Assembly (NCBI RefSeq): GCF_022436675.1
Contig: NZ_JAKUJZ010000003.1
Coordinates: 508,226 to 572,225 of the forward strand
Origin: Rheinheimera hassiensis
GTDB taxonomy: Bacteria; Pseudomonadota; Gammaproteobacteria; Enterobacterales; Alteromonadaceae
Reading direction: 5' to 3'
Length of the DNA: 64,000 nt
The position numbers and the translations under genes are program-made. The notes beneath the pieces are model-generated. The model was given only the letters and a program-made list of their open reading frames with translations. It did no database searches and had not been told where the DNA came from. Below are positions 1 through 8,950 of the stretch, piece by piece (position 1 is the stretch's first letter; each line of letters opens with the position of its first letter).

Positions 1-65
1 GGACGCAGATGCGATTCTTCACTGATACGAGTACCAAAGCCCCCCGCAAGAATAACTGCTTTCAT
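1..65 (-). CDS. rfbF: glucose-1-phosphate cytidylyltransferase, N-terminal 21 residues (partial)
   Basis: The gene starts at 65 and runs off the left edge of the window. The visible residues open with MKAVILAGGFGTRISEES, the nucleotide-binding start of sugar-1-phosphate nucleotidyltransferases. The variant GFGTRISEES is typical of RfbF, which makes CDP-glucose from CTP and glucose-1-phosphate as the entry to CDP-3,6-dideoxyhexoses and related sugars. It lies on the same strand as the downstream glycosyltransferase operon, 79 bases beyond its last gene. Only the first 21 codons can be seen, so other nucleotidyltransferases such as RfbA remain possible. Confidence 0.7.
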   Translation of the reverse strand, partial: MKAVILAGGFGTRISEESHLR

Positions 66-144
66 AAGCTGATTGACTCTCCTGCCATTTTATCGACTAC
101 AAACTTTAACCGGAACATAGCTTTATAAACCTATGATATATAAA

Positions 145-1341
145 TCAAAATGCATACATCTGACTGGCTTTTGCAGTATAAGGAGTTAAGTCACTCTGCA
201 TAGATGCAAAGTGATGATCCGTCATTGCCACCAGTAGCTCTACTCTTTGCCAGTCTTCAACCATTAACTCAGCCGCAGGGCGGCTATCACCAAACATAGT
301 ATTGACACGCTTGGTTTTATCTATCAACGTGATACCAGCAAAATTCTTGCCATGATGACCAATGAAAAACTCGGTATAGGCGTTCACGCCAACCAAAGCC
401 ACATACCGAATATTGTTACGTTGGCAATACTGTACCAACCTGGAGCATCTGGACTGTAGTTGATACAACTGACGGTACTGCTGATAACAATAATACGGGT
501 GATATAACCATGCCAGTAACTGATATTGGTCAAAATCAGGCTCGGGCCAGGTTTTTAAGCGCTTATGGGTCAGGATATATGCAGCATAGGCTGCAGTTGC
601 TTTTAAACTGAAAAACCGCCGGTAAGCAATCAGGAATTCACGCGAAAACTGGTAGTTAAGATCTCTCGACACCATACCGACATTTCCTTCTGCAATATGC
701 CGCCAGGTTAATGCTGCAGGTATAAAACCGATGTAAGAAAGAGCCGCGGTAGCTCTGAGTACAAAATCCCAGTCTTGATGGCCTTTTAGCTGCTCATTGA
801 AACGGGTACTTTTTGCGTGTTCAGCTTCAACAGTGATACAACTAGACTGAATACCGCCGTAGCGATTGACACAAAATGAATACTCAGCAGCCGTTTGACC
901 TATTTGTATCGGCTGAAGAGGTAAAGCTGGCTCGGGGTTGTTATTACGCACATTCGAGTAACGATGATAAAACAGTTTGCAGCCTGTATGCTGTTTGATA
1001 AATTCTTTGCACTGACTTAGCTTGGCAGGCAACCATTCGTCGTCGGAATCAAGAAAACAGATATATTTGCCTGTTGAGGCTAAAATTCCCTGATTTCTGG
1101 CATAAGCACCATTGTGGTTTTCCCGATAGGCAATCAGCTTGAGCCGGCTATCGTTTAGCTCACTCACCAACTCGGCAATAGCTGTGCTTATATCTGGCGC
1201 AGATCCATCATCTACTATCAAGACTTCAAAACTCTGATAATCCTGTGCCCGTACCGATTTCAAAGCTCTGCGTAACGGATCTACCCGGTTAAATACCGGG
1301 ATCACTACGGAAAAAACAAGTTCCCGCTCGATAACACTCAT
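145..1341 (-). CDS. family 2 glycosyltransferase
   Basis: A 398-residue protein with an N-terminal GT-A fold. VFSVVIPVFNRVDPLRRAL near residue 10 is the usual start of GT2 enzymes, LIVDDGS near residue 40 binds the nucleotide, and FLDSDDEW near residue 95 is the DXD-type metal site. The C-terminal 180 residues carry no motif I recognise and probably set acceptor choice. The start codon overlaps the stop of the upstream methyltransferase gene as ATGA, so the two are translationally coupled. Its donor and acceptor cannot be read from sequence; the operon suggests a glycan built with galactofuranose or a CDP-linked sugar. It is the last gene of the operon in the direction of transcription. Confidence 0.85.
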   Translation of the reverse strand: MSVIERELVFSVVIPVFNRVDPLRRALKSVRAQDYQSFEVLIVDDGSAPDISTAIAELVSELNDSRLKLIAYRENHNGAYARNQGILASTGKYICFLDSDDEWLPAKLSQCKEFIKQHTGCKLFYHRYSNVRNNNPEPALPLQPIQIGQTAAEYSFCVNRYGGIQSSCITVEAEHAKSTRFNEQLKGHQDWDFVLRATAALSYIGFIPAALTWRHIAEGNVGMVSRDLNYQFSREFLIAYRRFFSLKATAAYAAYILTHKRLKTWPEPDFDQYQLLAWLYHPYYCYQQYRQLYQLQSRCSRLVQYCQRNNIRYVALVGVNAYTEFFIGHHGKNFAGITLIDKTKRVNTMFGDSRPAAELMVEDWQRVELLVAMTDHHFASMQSDLTPYTAKASQMYAF

Positions 1342-2459
1342 GCTTTATGGCAAACCAGAATGGTAAAGGCGCCTTCATGACCGGGTTCAACCACGCCACC
1401 ATGCGGATCTTTTTGCTGATACCGAGCAGCCACCTTGAAACCTGCAGCACGCACCAAGTCAACAAACTCCTGTACTGTATAATGCCGGATATGATACTGA
1501 AACTTCTCAGCATCAAAAGGCATGACATCCTGATTTGGCGTAGAGACAATCAAGGTTCCACCGACTTTCAATAGCTGATGGAATTTCTGCAATAATTCCA
1601 GATCGAACGCTACGTGTTCAATTGTTTCAAAGGATACTACAGCATCAAAAGTTTCAGCTTCTAACTCCAGCAATCGGGCATCAGCTTGAATAAACTCAGT
1701 GCCTTCGGATGCATAATGTTGTCTGGCATATTGGATAGCGCCTGTGTCTATATCTACACCAACTACCCTGCATTTCAACGCATCAGCCAGTAATGCTGAA
1801 CCATAGCCTATGCCGCAGGCTAAATCCAAAACTGCTGAAGGTTGCAGCAGTACAAGCTGATCTTTAGCAAAAGTATAACGATTAATATGATCAGGGCGGA
1901 TCCCCGCTAGGCTTTTGGCGATTTGACGTTCGCCTCTTTGCATCGTTTTTAGCCCCTGCCCGATCAGGATCCCAGCAGAAACCTTTACGGCCACCTCTGT
2001 AAAACCTGCTCTTTCAAGCAGAAAGTGTAACCGGTCACTGCTGTAAGCTGATTTGAATGTGTCCGGGTACGCCGAATCATAAGTCGTTTGTGTCGGGTTA
2101 CCTAACTTCTGTGGGCCAAATAATCTGGCAAAAGCTTGCCGGGCATCTGAGTCCGGCGAGCGAATACTATTTTCATCCCATACAGCATTTTGCCATTGCA
2201 AAACGACTGTATCAAAATCCTCACATATAATTTCTATAGTTCCGCCTATCTGCAAAGTGTTAAATACATCCAGCAACACGGTGTCGGCTTCCATGGTGGT
2301 CAGATACTGCAACACGTGCTCAAGCCGGATGTGTCGGACATTCTCATAACAGCGGGACAACTCCCAGCCAAGAACAGACAGGCTCTGACGCCCGGAATTC
2401 TCATATACCAGAACAGAAGGCGCTTTATCGATACAGATTTTAAGCTGTAATTCAGTCAT
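1338..2459 (-). CDS. SAM-dependent methyltransferase with a second, degenerate methyltransferase-like half
   Basis: 373 residues from the ATG at 2459, which overlaps the preceding gene's stop by 8 bases; an in-frame start 27 codons earlier would run well into that gene and is not favoured. The C-terminal half (about residues 180-373) is a complete class I methyltransferase: VLDLACGIGYGSALLA is the SAM-binding loop, followed by VVGVDID and FDAVVSFETIEHV. The N-terminal half (about 1-160) looks like the tail of a similar fold (HVLQYL, then LQIGGTIEIICEDFD, then HFLLERAGF) but lacks a glycine-rich SAM loop, so it is probably a remnant or a partner-binding domain. It likely methylates a sugar in the glycan made by this operon, by inference from neighbours. 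Confidence 0.8.
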   Translation of the reverse strand: MTELQLKICIDKAPSVLVYENSGRQSLSVLGWELSRCYENVRHIRLEHVLQYLTTMEADTVLLDVFNTLQIGGTIEIICEDFDTVVLQWQNAVWDENSIRSPDSDARQAFARLFGPQKLGNPTQTTYDSAYPDTFKSAYSSDRLHFLLERAGFTEVAVKVSAGILIGQGLKTMQRGERQIAKSLAGIRPDHINRYTFAKDQLVLLQPSAVLDLACGIGYGSALLADALKCRVVGVDIDTGAIQYARQHYASEGTEFIQADARLLELEAETFDAVVSFETIEHVAFDLELLQKFHQLLKVGGTLIVSTPNQDVMPFDAEKFQYHIRHYTVQEFVDLVRAAGFKVAARYQQKDPHGGVVEPGHEGAFTILVCHKA

Positions 2460-3630
2460 AGAATAAATGTCCAAGATTGGAAAAACGTACAAGTTTGGCT
2501 TGTTCAGGTCCAAATTCTGTTGTGCGGTACTGCCGGGCAATTATCGCTTGAACAACACGTAGCGGGTCAGCCCTGTTGTTATTTAACAAGCAATCTCCAT
2601 CTACTTTAACCTGTTTGCCGAACAAAGCCGCCTCAAATAACACTGATGAATTAATTCCTCTGACCAAAGCAGCGTCGGCAATCAGATCTAGCGTATCTGC
2701 AGAGCTAACAGCTGCACCATAAAATTCATAGTTACTTGCATATAGGTCTTTGGGATGCACCTTAAAAATAACTTTATCAGAACCATGCTGCGACAAGACA
2801 AAATTTATATATTGCTGCATACCGTTAACGAAACGAGAGTGGTTCTGTATATTGGTATCGGAAGCAATTTGCAGTGGCACAAAAACGTAGCCTTTATCCC
2901 GGTTTTGTCTAGCCCGAAAAAGTTGATAACGGTAGTGCTGTGTCATTTCAACATCAAGCGCTGTTAACCAACTCAAATCATCTGCTCGTAACTGAGAGGC
3001 CAGATTAACGCCAGTTTTATCAAAGTAGAAATGTTCAGCCTGCGGAAAAAAACCACACTCCGCATAGGTGACAGGAACAGTATTTAACTGACATTGTGCC
3101 AGAAAATCTTGATAAATACGCTGGCTGCCATTCCAGACTATGACGGCCCTTGCCTGACGAAGTAAATCACTCTGATGTTCCTCCAGAGGATGAACACAAC
3201 GCCAGCTCAACCCCTTTTCTGTCAGATGTTGGCGTACTGGAGACAGCCACTGAGCTTCGCTAACCGCGGTGCCGATACCACAAAACAGGACATCGACCGT
3301 GTTGTCGCAGGGATAATCCAAAGCAGGAGATTGAACCCCAAATTTGGCACATTGCACAATATCGCTGACATCAATAAACCGTTGTCCGGCTCTAAGATGA
3401 GGCTGCCAACGTTCGATTATTTCCAGTTGAAAGGTATCAGTCCCCAGCACAAGATAGTCGACGTCGCTAATTGCCTGCTCAGGTTTGTTAGCGTCGAGCA
3501 AGGCCTGGGGTAAACGGGTATTTGTTTGCTGCAAAGTGTTCAGCAAAATTTGCACAAACCCCCCTGAGCCAATAACTGCATAGTCATGCTGATTTAACTC
3601 AGCGAGACGCCAGCAGCGTACCCCGCTCAT
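2452..3630 (-). CDS. capsule-synthesis-like glycosyltransferase (resembles the KpsC/KpsS group)
   Basis: A 392-residue protein. Its C-terminal half carries features I associate with capsular polysaccharide transferases of the Capsule_synth family: YVFVPLQIASDTN around residue 250, VIFKVHPKD around residue 300, and GINSSVLFEAALFGKQV around residue 340. The N-terminus has a nucleotide-binding-like turn, YAVIGSGGFVQILLN, followed by about 70 residues resembling a dinucleotide-fold domain. The start overlaps the glf stop by 4 bases (ATGA) and its own end overlaps the methyltransferase by 8. Assignment rests on motif memory, so family membership is likely but the exact reaction is unknown. Confidence 0.6.
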   Translation of the reverse strand: MSGVRCWRLAELNQHDYAVIGSGGFVQILLNTLQQTNTRLPQALLDANKPEQAISDVDYLVLGTDTFQLEIIERWQPHLRAGQRFIDVSDIVQCAKFGVQSPALDYPCDNTVDVLFCGIGTAVSEAQWLSPVRQHLTEKGLSWRCVHPLEEHQSDLLRQARAVIVWNGSQRIYQDFLAQCQLNTVPVTYAECGFFPQAEHFYFDKTGVNLASQLRADDLSWLTALDVEMTQHYRYQLFRARQNRDKGYVFVPLQIASDTNIQNHSRFVNGMQQYINFVLSQHGSDKVIFKVHPKDLYASNYEFYGAAVSSADTLDLIADAALVRGINSSVLFEAALFGKQVKVDGDCLLNNNRADPLRVVQAIIARQYRTTEFGPEQAKLVRFSNLGHLFYD

Positions 3631-4802
3631 ATCGGTTTTCCATGCTGTTCAAATAGCTGCTGGCTGATTTCCAGTGCATTAGCCACTGCGTCATCCATAT
3701 TAAAGTATTTATACTCTGCCAGCCTGCCAAGAGGAATTAGCTGAGGATATTGTGCCGACAGCATTTTGTACTTTTCGAACCGCTGCTGGTTATCCGCAGT
3801 AAATACCGGGTAGTAAGGAATATTTCTTTCAGGATCGTTTTTATCGTAATCCTGAGGGTATTCAGTAACGATGGTGGTGCTATCTGATGGTTCAGCCAGA
3901 ATATGTTTAAACTCGGTAATACGGGTAAAGTCAGGCGCATTAGGGTAGTTAACGGTGGTTGCCGTCTGAAAATAAGGGCAATCAAGCTGCCGGAATACAA
4001 ACTGTAACGATCGGTAAGGCAATTCACCAAACTGATAAGCAAACAGCTGATCAAGCATACCGGTGTAAATCAGTTTGCCATTAAAAAGTTCGCCATCCAG
4101 CCAGATTTGCCCCTGTTCCAGTTTGATCCTTTGCAAAGCATTCTGCTGTAGCTGCACATTAATATTTTGATGTGACAATAAACGGCTAATCAGTGCCGTG
4201 TAACCTGCAGCTGGAATCGCCTGGTAGTTGTCGTGAAAATAACGATCATCACGGCTTAATACCACCGGCACTCTGGCAAGTACTTCAGGGGCAATGTCTT
4301 CTGCTTTAATACCCCATTGGCGCATGGTGTAATTGACAAAAATATTCTGGTAAATCCAGTCAGCTAATTCACGTAGTTCTGGGTCGGCAGTCTCTCGTAG
4401 CTTAAGAATAGAGACTCGGGTTCCTGCGCCATATAAATCAAGCAGCTTTTTCTCCAGCGCAAGCGCTTGTTCTGCCGGATATACCAGATGTAGCGAGTTA
4501 AGGTTAAAAGGCAAAGGAATTAACTGTTCCCCTACTCTGGCCAATACCTTATGCTGGTATGAGTGCCAGGCGGTAAAACGTGACAGATACTCCCACACTA
4601 GTGGTTTAGAAGTATGAAATAAATGCGGACCGTATTGATGTACTGTTATGCCTTGTTCGTTCTTCTTGTCAAAACAGTTGCCCGCTACATGCGAGCGTTG
4701 CTCCAGCACCAACACCTTCCACCCCAGCTCGCCAGCGAGCCGCTCTGCCATTACTGCACCAGAAAAACCTGAGCCAACAACAATGGCCTGATAGGTGCTC
4801 AT
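3627..4802 (-). CDS. glf: UDP-galactopyranose mutase
   Basis: 391 residues. The FAD-binding Rossmann motif is AIVVGSGFSGAVMAERLA at the N-terminus, followed by VLVLEQRSHVAGNCFD, and the substrate region has VHQYGPHLFHTS, all diagnostic of Glf. A C-terminal region with TRITEFKHI and EYPQDY completes the family pattern. It converts UDP-galactopyranose to UDP-galactofuranose in the cytoplasm, supplying Galf for surface or flagellar glycans. I chose the ATG at 4802 because it overlaps the upstream stop as ATGA; an in-frame ATG three codons earlier is possible. It sits in the middle of the glycosyltransferase operon, implying that at least one neighbour transfers Galf. Confidence 0.95.
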   Translation of the reverse strand: MSTYQAIVVGSGFSGAVMAERLAGELGWKVLVLEQRSHVAGNCFDKKNEQGITVHQYGPHLFHTSKPLVWEYLSRFTAWHSYQHKVLARVGEQLIPLPFNLNSLHLVYPAEQALALEKKLLDLYGAGTRVSILKLRETADPELRELADWIYQNIFVNYTMRQWGIKAEDIAPEVLARVPVVLSRDDRYFHDNYQAIPAAGYTALISRLLSHQNINVQLQQNALQRIKLEQGQIWLDGELFNGKLIYTGMLDQLFAYQFGELPYRSLQFVFRQLDCPYFQTATTVNYPNAPDFTRITEFKHILAEPSDSTTIVTEYPQDYDKNDPERNIPYYPVFTADNQQRFEKYKMLSAQYPQLIPLGRLAEYKYFNMDDAVANALEISQQLFEQHGKPI

Positions 4803-5749
4803 GATAACCAACCCAACAACTGTTTTACCTGCTCAGGCTGCTGCCGTTTTTGATAAGCGTCAGAATGCCTCTTATCAAAGAACTGCGAGTTCACGGCTGA
4901 TAATTCAATCATTTGCAAGAACAAATCGGGTTCACCCGCTCGTAAAAAATATAATGCTGCAGAAAAATACACATGATTGATGCCAAGCTGGATAACTTCG
5001 TCAGACACACCAAACTGTTTACCTAAACGACAAGCCGCTGCCAGTTCATCGGTCACTTTTAACCGGCGTTGGTGGCTTTGTTGTGTCTGAGCACCAAAGC
5101 TATTGCTATGAATACGATAACGCCCTAACGGTGTATTCAGCCTGTCTATGCTGCCCCCCAGTAAACCAACATTCATAATCTGCCATGGGAAATCACAAAT
5201 AATCTGGCAGCCATGTTGTAGCGTCTGAAGTAAAGATGCATGGCGGCGAAACATTATGCTGCTGGCTTGCAAAAAGACGGTATACCGAATCAGATGGGTA
5301 ATATCTGCTTGCTGCGGAATATAATGGTAATTGTAATATTCGCTGGAATACCATTTCAAACGCTGACCTGTTGCACTATCGAACATCTCTGACTCATGAT
5401 AAACCATGCTACAGCTGGGGTGCTGCTCCAGGTAATTTACCTGCTGCTGTAATTTTCCCGGTAAGGCGATATCATCACCATCAAGATAAGCAATATACTG
5501 GCCTTTAGCCGTTTCGAGCAGGCGATGCATCGTTCCTACCAGCCCGAGGTTAATCTCATTGCGTAGCACTACCAGATTGGCAAAAGCCGGTTGCAAATAG
5601 CAAATAACATCATAAGTGTTGTCAGGCGAGGCATCATCACAAACAATAACCTCAAAATCAAAATCTGTCTGCTGAGCAAGAATACTTAACAAACATTCGT
5701 GTATGTAGGGCGCCAACTTATATGCTGGAACAATAACAGATAATTTCAT
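4799..5749 (-). CDS. family 2 glycosyltransferase
   Basis: 316 residues from the ATG at 5749 (KLSVIVPAYKLAPYIHECL), preceded by a purine-rich GAGAG; an in-frame start nine codons further upstream has no ribosome site. GT2 features are VIVCDDASPDNT near residue 37 and IAYLDGDDIALPGKLQQQ near residue 85, which is the DXD region. It is the first gene of the five-gene operon running to 145, with a candidate sigma-28 promoter 40 bases upstream. The gap of 76 bases to the maf gene is the largest in this block. Sugar and acceptor are unknown. Confidence 0.85.
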   Translation of the reverse strand: MKLSVIVPAYKLAPYIHECLLSILAQQTDFDFEVIVCDDASPDNTYDVICYLQPAFANLVVLRNEINLGLVGTMHRLLETAKGQYIAYLDGDDIALPGKLQQQVNYLEQHPSCSMVYHESEMFDSATGQRLKWYSSEYYNYHYIPQQADITHLIRYTVFLQASSIMFRRHASLLQTLQHGCQIICDFPWQIMNVGLLGGSIDRLNTPLGRYRIHSNSFGAQTQQSHQRRLKVTDELAAACRLGKQFGVSDEVIQLGINHVYFSAALYFLRAGEPDLFLQMIELSAVNSQFFDKRHSDAYQKRQQPEQVKQLLGWLS

Positions 5750-5787
5750 AGATGCTCTCAGATCTGAAAATCCCATCGTCAGGTGTT

Positions 5788-5815
5788 TTATCGGCCAGTC
5801 TGACTATCAGCTTTA
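5788..5815 (-). promoter_or_regulatory. candidate sigma-28 (FliA) promoter for the glycan operon
   Basis: On the minus strand, TAAAGCTG is followed by 12 bases and a perfect GCCGATAA. The FliA consensus is TAAAGTTT-N11-GCCGATAA, so the -10 is exact, the -35 keeps the core TAAAG, and the spacer is one base longer than usual. It lies between maf and the first glycosyltransferase, about 40 bases before that start. If active, the glf operon is co-regulated with flagellin. Confidence 0.5.
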
Positions 5816-5825
5816 GCGTTCTTTG

Positions 5826-8624
5826 CTAGAGAGCGACCTGTGTAGTATCAAACTTAAATGGCTCGGCAATAAACTCCTCAACCGCTTTTTGCAGATAGTC
5901 GCGCCACACACTAAGTACCTGATTAAAGCGTCGGAGTTGCTCTTCTGAGTCGTTTACAGGTAGCAGTTTAGTTAACACACTTAGGAAATACATAGTACTG
6001 CCGTTGAATAGCAACATGGTCAGATTACCTTTTTGCTGCACGGAGCTACGCAAATGCAACCATTGTTGGCTGATAATATCGCGGGCCTCCGCCAATGACG
6101 CAACAGGAGTTTCAATCAATTTGCACCACTGATCTATCGTCATTCGTAAATATTCCAGATTGTAATGCTGCAAAATATTCTCAACACTCGAGGAGTAGTG
6201 TTGATAAAACAGTACATTAAACATGTCGTTAAGAAGCTTTGCTGGCTGATCCGGTACATCACGCAACAAAATATTGTCTGGTAGAAGTGGCGTTGCCCCG
6301 CTAATTCTTGCGCCATTACTGCAATTGTATACATCAGTTTTTTGCTGATGAGCGGCAATTACGTCTTCAATCAAGCGGCGCGAAACATCAAACTCCGGTT
6401 TGGTATATACCGTAGGCTGAAAGTTACCGGGGATAGGAATACCATCACCATGCATTTTTTTATAGTTGTAAACCTCTTTGCCATCAGCTTTGTAGTATGC
6501 CGAGTGCTTAGAATGGTGCTGCGACACATTTGCATAACCTAAATCAACACCAAACAAATAAATATGCTTAAAACCGGTTTTTAGTACAAAGTTTACCACT
6601 AAGTTTGACACTGTTGGGTAAGCAAACTCTAACGCCTCGGTATCAAACCCTGCTTGTTTAAGGGTAGACTGAAATAATACCGTAGAGGCTTCACCTTCTT
6701 TAAATACCAGATATACATCCTGAAATAACGCTGCAGTATCAGGATGAATACCATTTACAGATAACAACTTGATGCTTTTCAGATAGTCGCGATCTGGCAC
6801 CTGTGTAACCCAGTCGTAGGTTGAACGGTTTTGCTCTATTTCTGCATGAATGTCGGGTTTAATGCCTAACGTATACAGTGCTTTAAGCGCAGTACCGCAA
6901 CTGATAAGCATAACCTTGTCGCGATATTCCCGAATGTATTCTATACAGTCATCAAGGCTTGGCCCATTACCGACAATAAAAACCGGGATATTTTGCGCAG
7001 CGTACACAGGTAATGTTGTAAGGTTTTTTAAGAAATGATGATTGGCTTGCATGCTGTGTGCTGTATGGGCAATGCCATAACGCACATGATCAAAATACTC
7101 TCCTAATGCCAGAATAACTCTTAACTGACTACGTAACATGCGTACAGCTTGAGCAAGCGCTGGTGTGTAGTAGCTGGTCATCATATAAGTATCAGCTATC
7201 GCATAAGCACCACTATGATAAAATTGTTCAGCAAAGTCAGCGAAATACTCCTGACCGGTTCCGCCGATATTCAGATAAACCCGGCGGCCGTTTTTATCTG
7301 CGGTTTCCAGCACCCCGGCCCAATCGGTAACATACAAGCTGGCATAAAAGAAATCAGTGTTAGGTTCGCAAAGGTATAAATTATTTACCTCATGTTGCTG
7401 TAACAACAGCTCCAGATGGCACCCCAGCACTATGCCAAATACAATTAAAGAATTAACCTTGCCGGGTAATTCCTGTTGATGATGCTCAATGTCAGCGAAT
7501 ATTGCCTGTAACTCTTTTATCGCCTGATAATGCACATAATGACGAAACTTCCAGGTTACGGTTTGATTAACCATGATGTCGTCTTTTGCTGGTTGCTTTA
7601 TAAACTGCTGTATTAACTCGGCAGATTCGTATTCAATATCCAGATAAAACGTAGCCTGACGCCGAATGTGCTGCACATTAACAGAGCCGTCGCTTTGATT
7701 GATAAGCTGCCACCGCATTGGTTGGTATGCAATAAAGTTCTGGTAGACGTCTGGATACAGCTTTGCAATTGCTTGCATATTCCGCTCAAAACAGAGCCTC
7801 TGCTGTGCTGTATATTCAGTGCTGTAAACCTGGTTTGCCAGAATATTCCCCGGACGCTGAGGTAAAAAATCCTGAGCATGTTCAAAACCTAGAAACTGGT
7901 AGCCGTGTTTAAACAATTGTTGTGGTTTACCGGAGTTTGTTGTCAAAAATTCAAACACTTCGTCACTAACTTTATGAGCAATATGTCGATATAAATACAC
8001 TTTTTGCATATCGGCAGATAAAGATAGCAGCTCAGCCAAATCTGCAGTGACACTCGTACCGCTATTACCTATCTGAAATGAGATTTGCGTACCTAAAGCC
8101 TCTGCTAGCTCAAAGATTTCTGTCCAATCAATAGCCTGAACAGAGCAGAGTAAAAAATCGGCTTCTGGCTCATAAATAACTAAATATTTAATTCGTACAT
8201 TACGCAGTAACTCTGCAATGTGGTGACCAAGCCCTATACCAAACACCATAATGGTATCAACAGCTACTGGTAGTGCTTCAGTTTGAAGTTGCTGGTTGGC
8301 TAATTCAGCTGTTGAAGTAAGGCTGGTATAAGGCGCATACTGCCAAAAGCTCTGTGCTTCTGCTACAGCTTCGTCTGAAGGGCGCTCGCCGTATAACACC
8401 CGCCCCGTAGTACAATCAGTAATATTCATCTCACCGGCGCGTGTGCAGAATATAAAATACTGTGTAGCAACACCTTGAAGTAACGGAAGTAAAGCAGGCT
8501 GATACTTTCGAAATGCAGCGATATTTTGTGGCAAGCGTTGCTGAATGTGTGCAGAGAGGTGCGTTTCAAGCTGTTGCTGCTGTAGTTGATCCTGCAACAA
8601 CTGATTATTTATATATTTAAGCAT
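5826..8624 (-). CDS. maf: Maf-type motility accessory factor, probable flagellin glycosyltransferase
   Basis: 932 residues. The core at about 545-700 is the DUF115/MAF_flag10 domain: IPVFIVGNGPSLDDCIEYI, VMLISCGTALKAL, GIKPDIHAEIEQN and, further on, IYLFGVDLGYAN. Family members add nonulosonic acids (pseudaminic or legionaminic type) to flagellin serines and threonines. The N-terminal half contains an internal duplication: about 121-220 (MVFGIGLGHH, YEPEADFL, QIGNSGT) matches about 390-490 (IVFGIVLGCH, CEPNTDFF, NIGGTGQ). The gene follows the fliT-like gene by 20 bases and probably belongs to the flaG-fliD-fliS operon. An AAGG lies at a suitable distance before the ATG. No nonulosonic acid synthesis genes are in the window. 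Confidence 0.85.
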   Translation of the reverse strand: MLKYINNQLLQDQLQQQQLETHLSAHIQQRLPQNIAAFRKYQPALLPLLQGVATQYFIFCTRAGEMNITDCTTGRVLYGERPSDEAVAEAQSFWQYAPYTSLTSTAELANQQLQTEALPVAVDTIMVFGIGLGHHIAELLRNVRIKYLVIYEPEADFLLCSVQAIDWTEIFELAEALGTQISFQIGNSGTSVTADLAELLSLSADMQKVYLYRHIAHKVSDEVFEFLTTNSGKPQQLFKHGYQFLGFEHAQDFLPQRPGNILANQVYSTEYTAQQRLCFERNMQAIAKLYPDVYQNFIAYQPMRWQLINQSDGSVNVQHIRRQATFYLDIEYESAELIQQFIKQPAKDDIMVNQTVTWKFRHYVHYQAIKELQAIFADIEHHQQELPGKVNSLIVFGIVLGCHLELLLQQHEVNNLYLCEPNTDFFYASLYVTDWAGVLETADKNGRRVYLNIGGTGQEYFADFAEQFYHSGAYAIADTYMMTSYYTPALAQAVRMLRSQLRVILALGEYFDHVRYGIAHTAHSMQANHHFLKNLTTLPVYAAQNIPVFIVGNGPSLDDCIEYIREYRDKVMLISCGTALKALYTLGIKPDIHAEIEQNRSTYDWVTQVPDRDYLKSIKLLSVNGIHPDTAALFQDVYLVFKEGEASTVLFQSTLKQAGFDTEALEFAYPTVSNLVVNFVLKTGFKHIYLFGVDLGYANVSQHHSKHSAYYKADGKEVYNYKKMHGDGIPIPGNFQPTVYTKPEFDVSRRLIEDVIAAHQQKTDVYNCSNGARISGATPLLPDNILLRDVPDQPAKLLNDMFNVLFYQHYSSSVENILQHYNLEYLRMTIDQWCKLIETPVASLAEARDIISQQWLHLRSSVQQKGNLTMLLFNGSTMYFLSVLTKLLPVNDSEEQLRRFNQVLSVWRDYLQKAVEEFIAEPFKFDTTQVAL

Positions 8625-8644
8625 AACGGCCTTATCGAATTATA

Positions 8645-8950
8645 CTAATTATTCTCGCTGTAGCCCTGCTTTGCTTTTTTACCTTTTTGGATTGTGATTA
8701 ATTCAGCAGCAACAGCCAGTTTTGCTGCTGACAGTTTATCTATAAAAGTATTCAGCCAGTCAAGGTTTGTCTGAAGAAAACCAGCATATTCCGCTGTCGT
8801 CATTTGCCCTGGCTGAGCGTTACTTATGTGCTGGTTATAGATCTGCGCCAAAACCTCTAATTCTTCTACCGGTACAGTGCTCTCAGTTAGTAAAGTATCC
8901 ATCTGAGCACGCAGTGTTGAAGCTAGCAGAGTTGGTTCAGGCTCAGACAT
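8645..8950 (-). CDS. small FliT-like flagellar protein
   Basis: 101 residues, acidic and predicted helical, with a lysine-rich tail. There is no catalytic motif. The start overlaps the fliS stop as ATGA, and the gene sits where Vibrio and Shewanella flagellar operons carry a small FliT/FlaI-type chaperone after or before fliS. By position it probably binds FliD or the export gate. The functional call is from context, not from sequence similarity that I can show. Confidence 0.55.
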   Translation of the reverse strand: MSEPEPTLLASTLRAQMDTLLTESTVPVEELEVLAQIYNQHISNAQPGQMTTAEYAGFLQTNLDWLNTFIDKLSAAKLAVAAELITIQKGKKAKQGYSENN

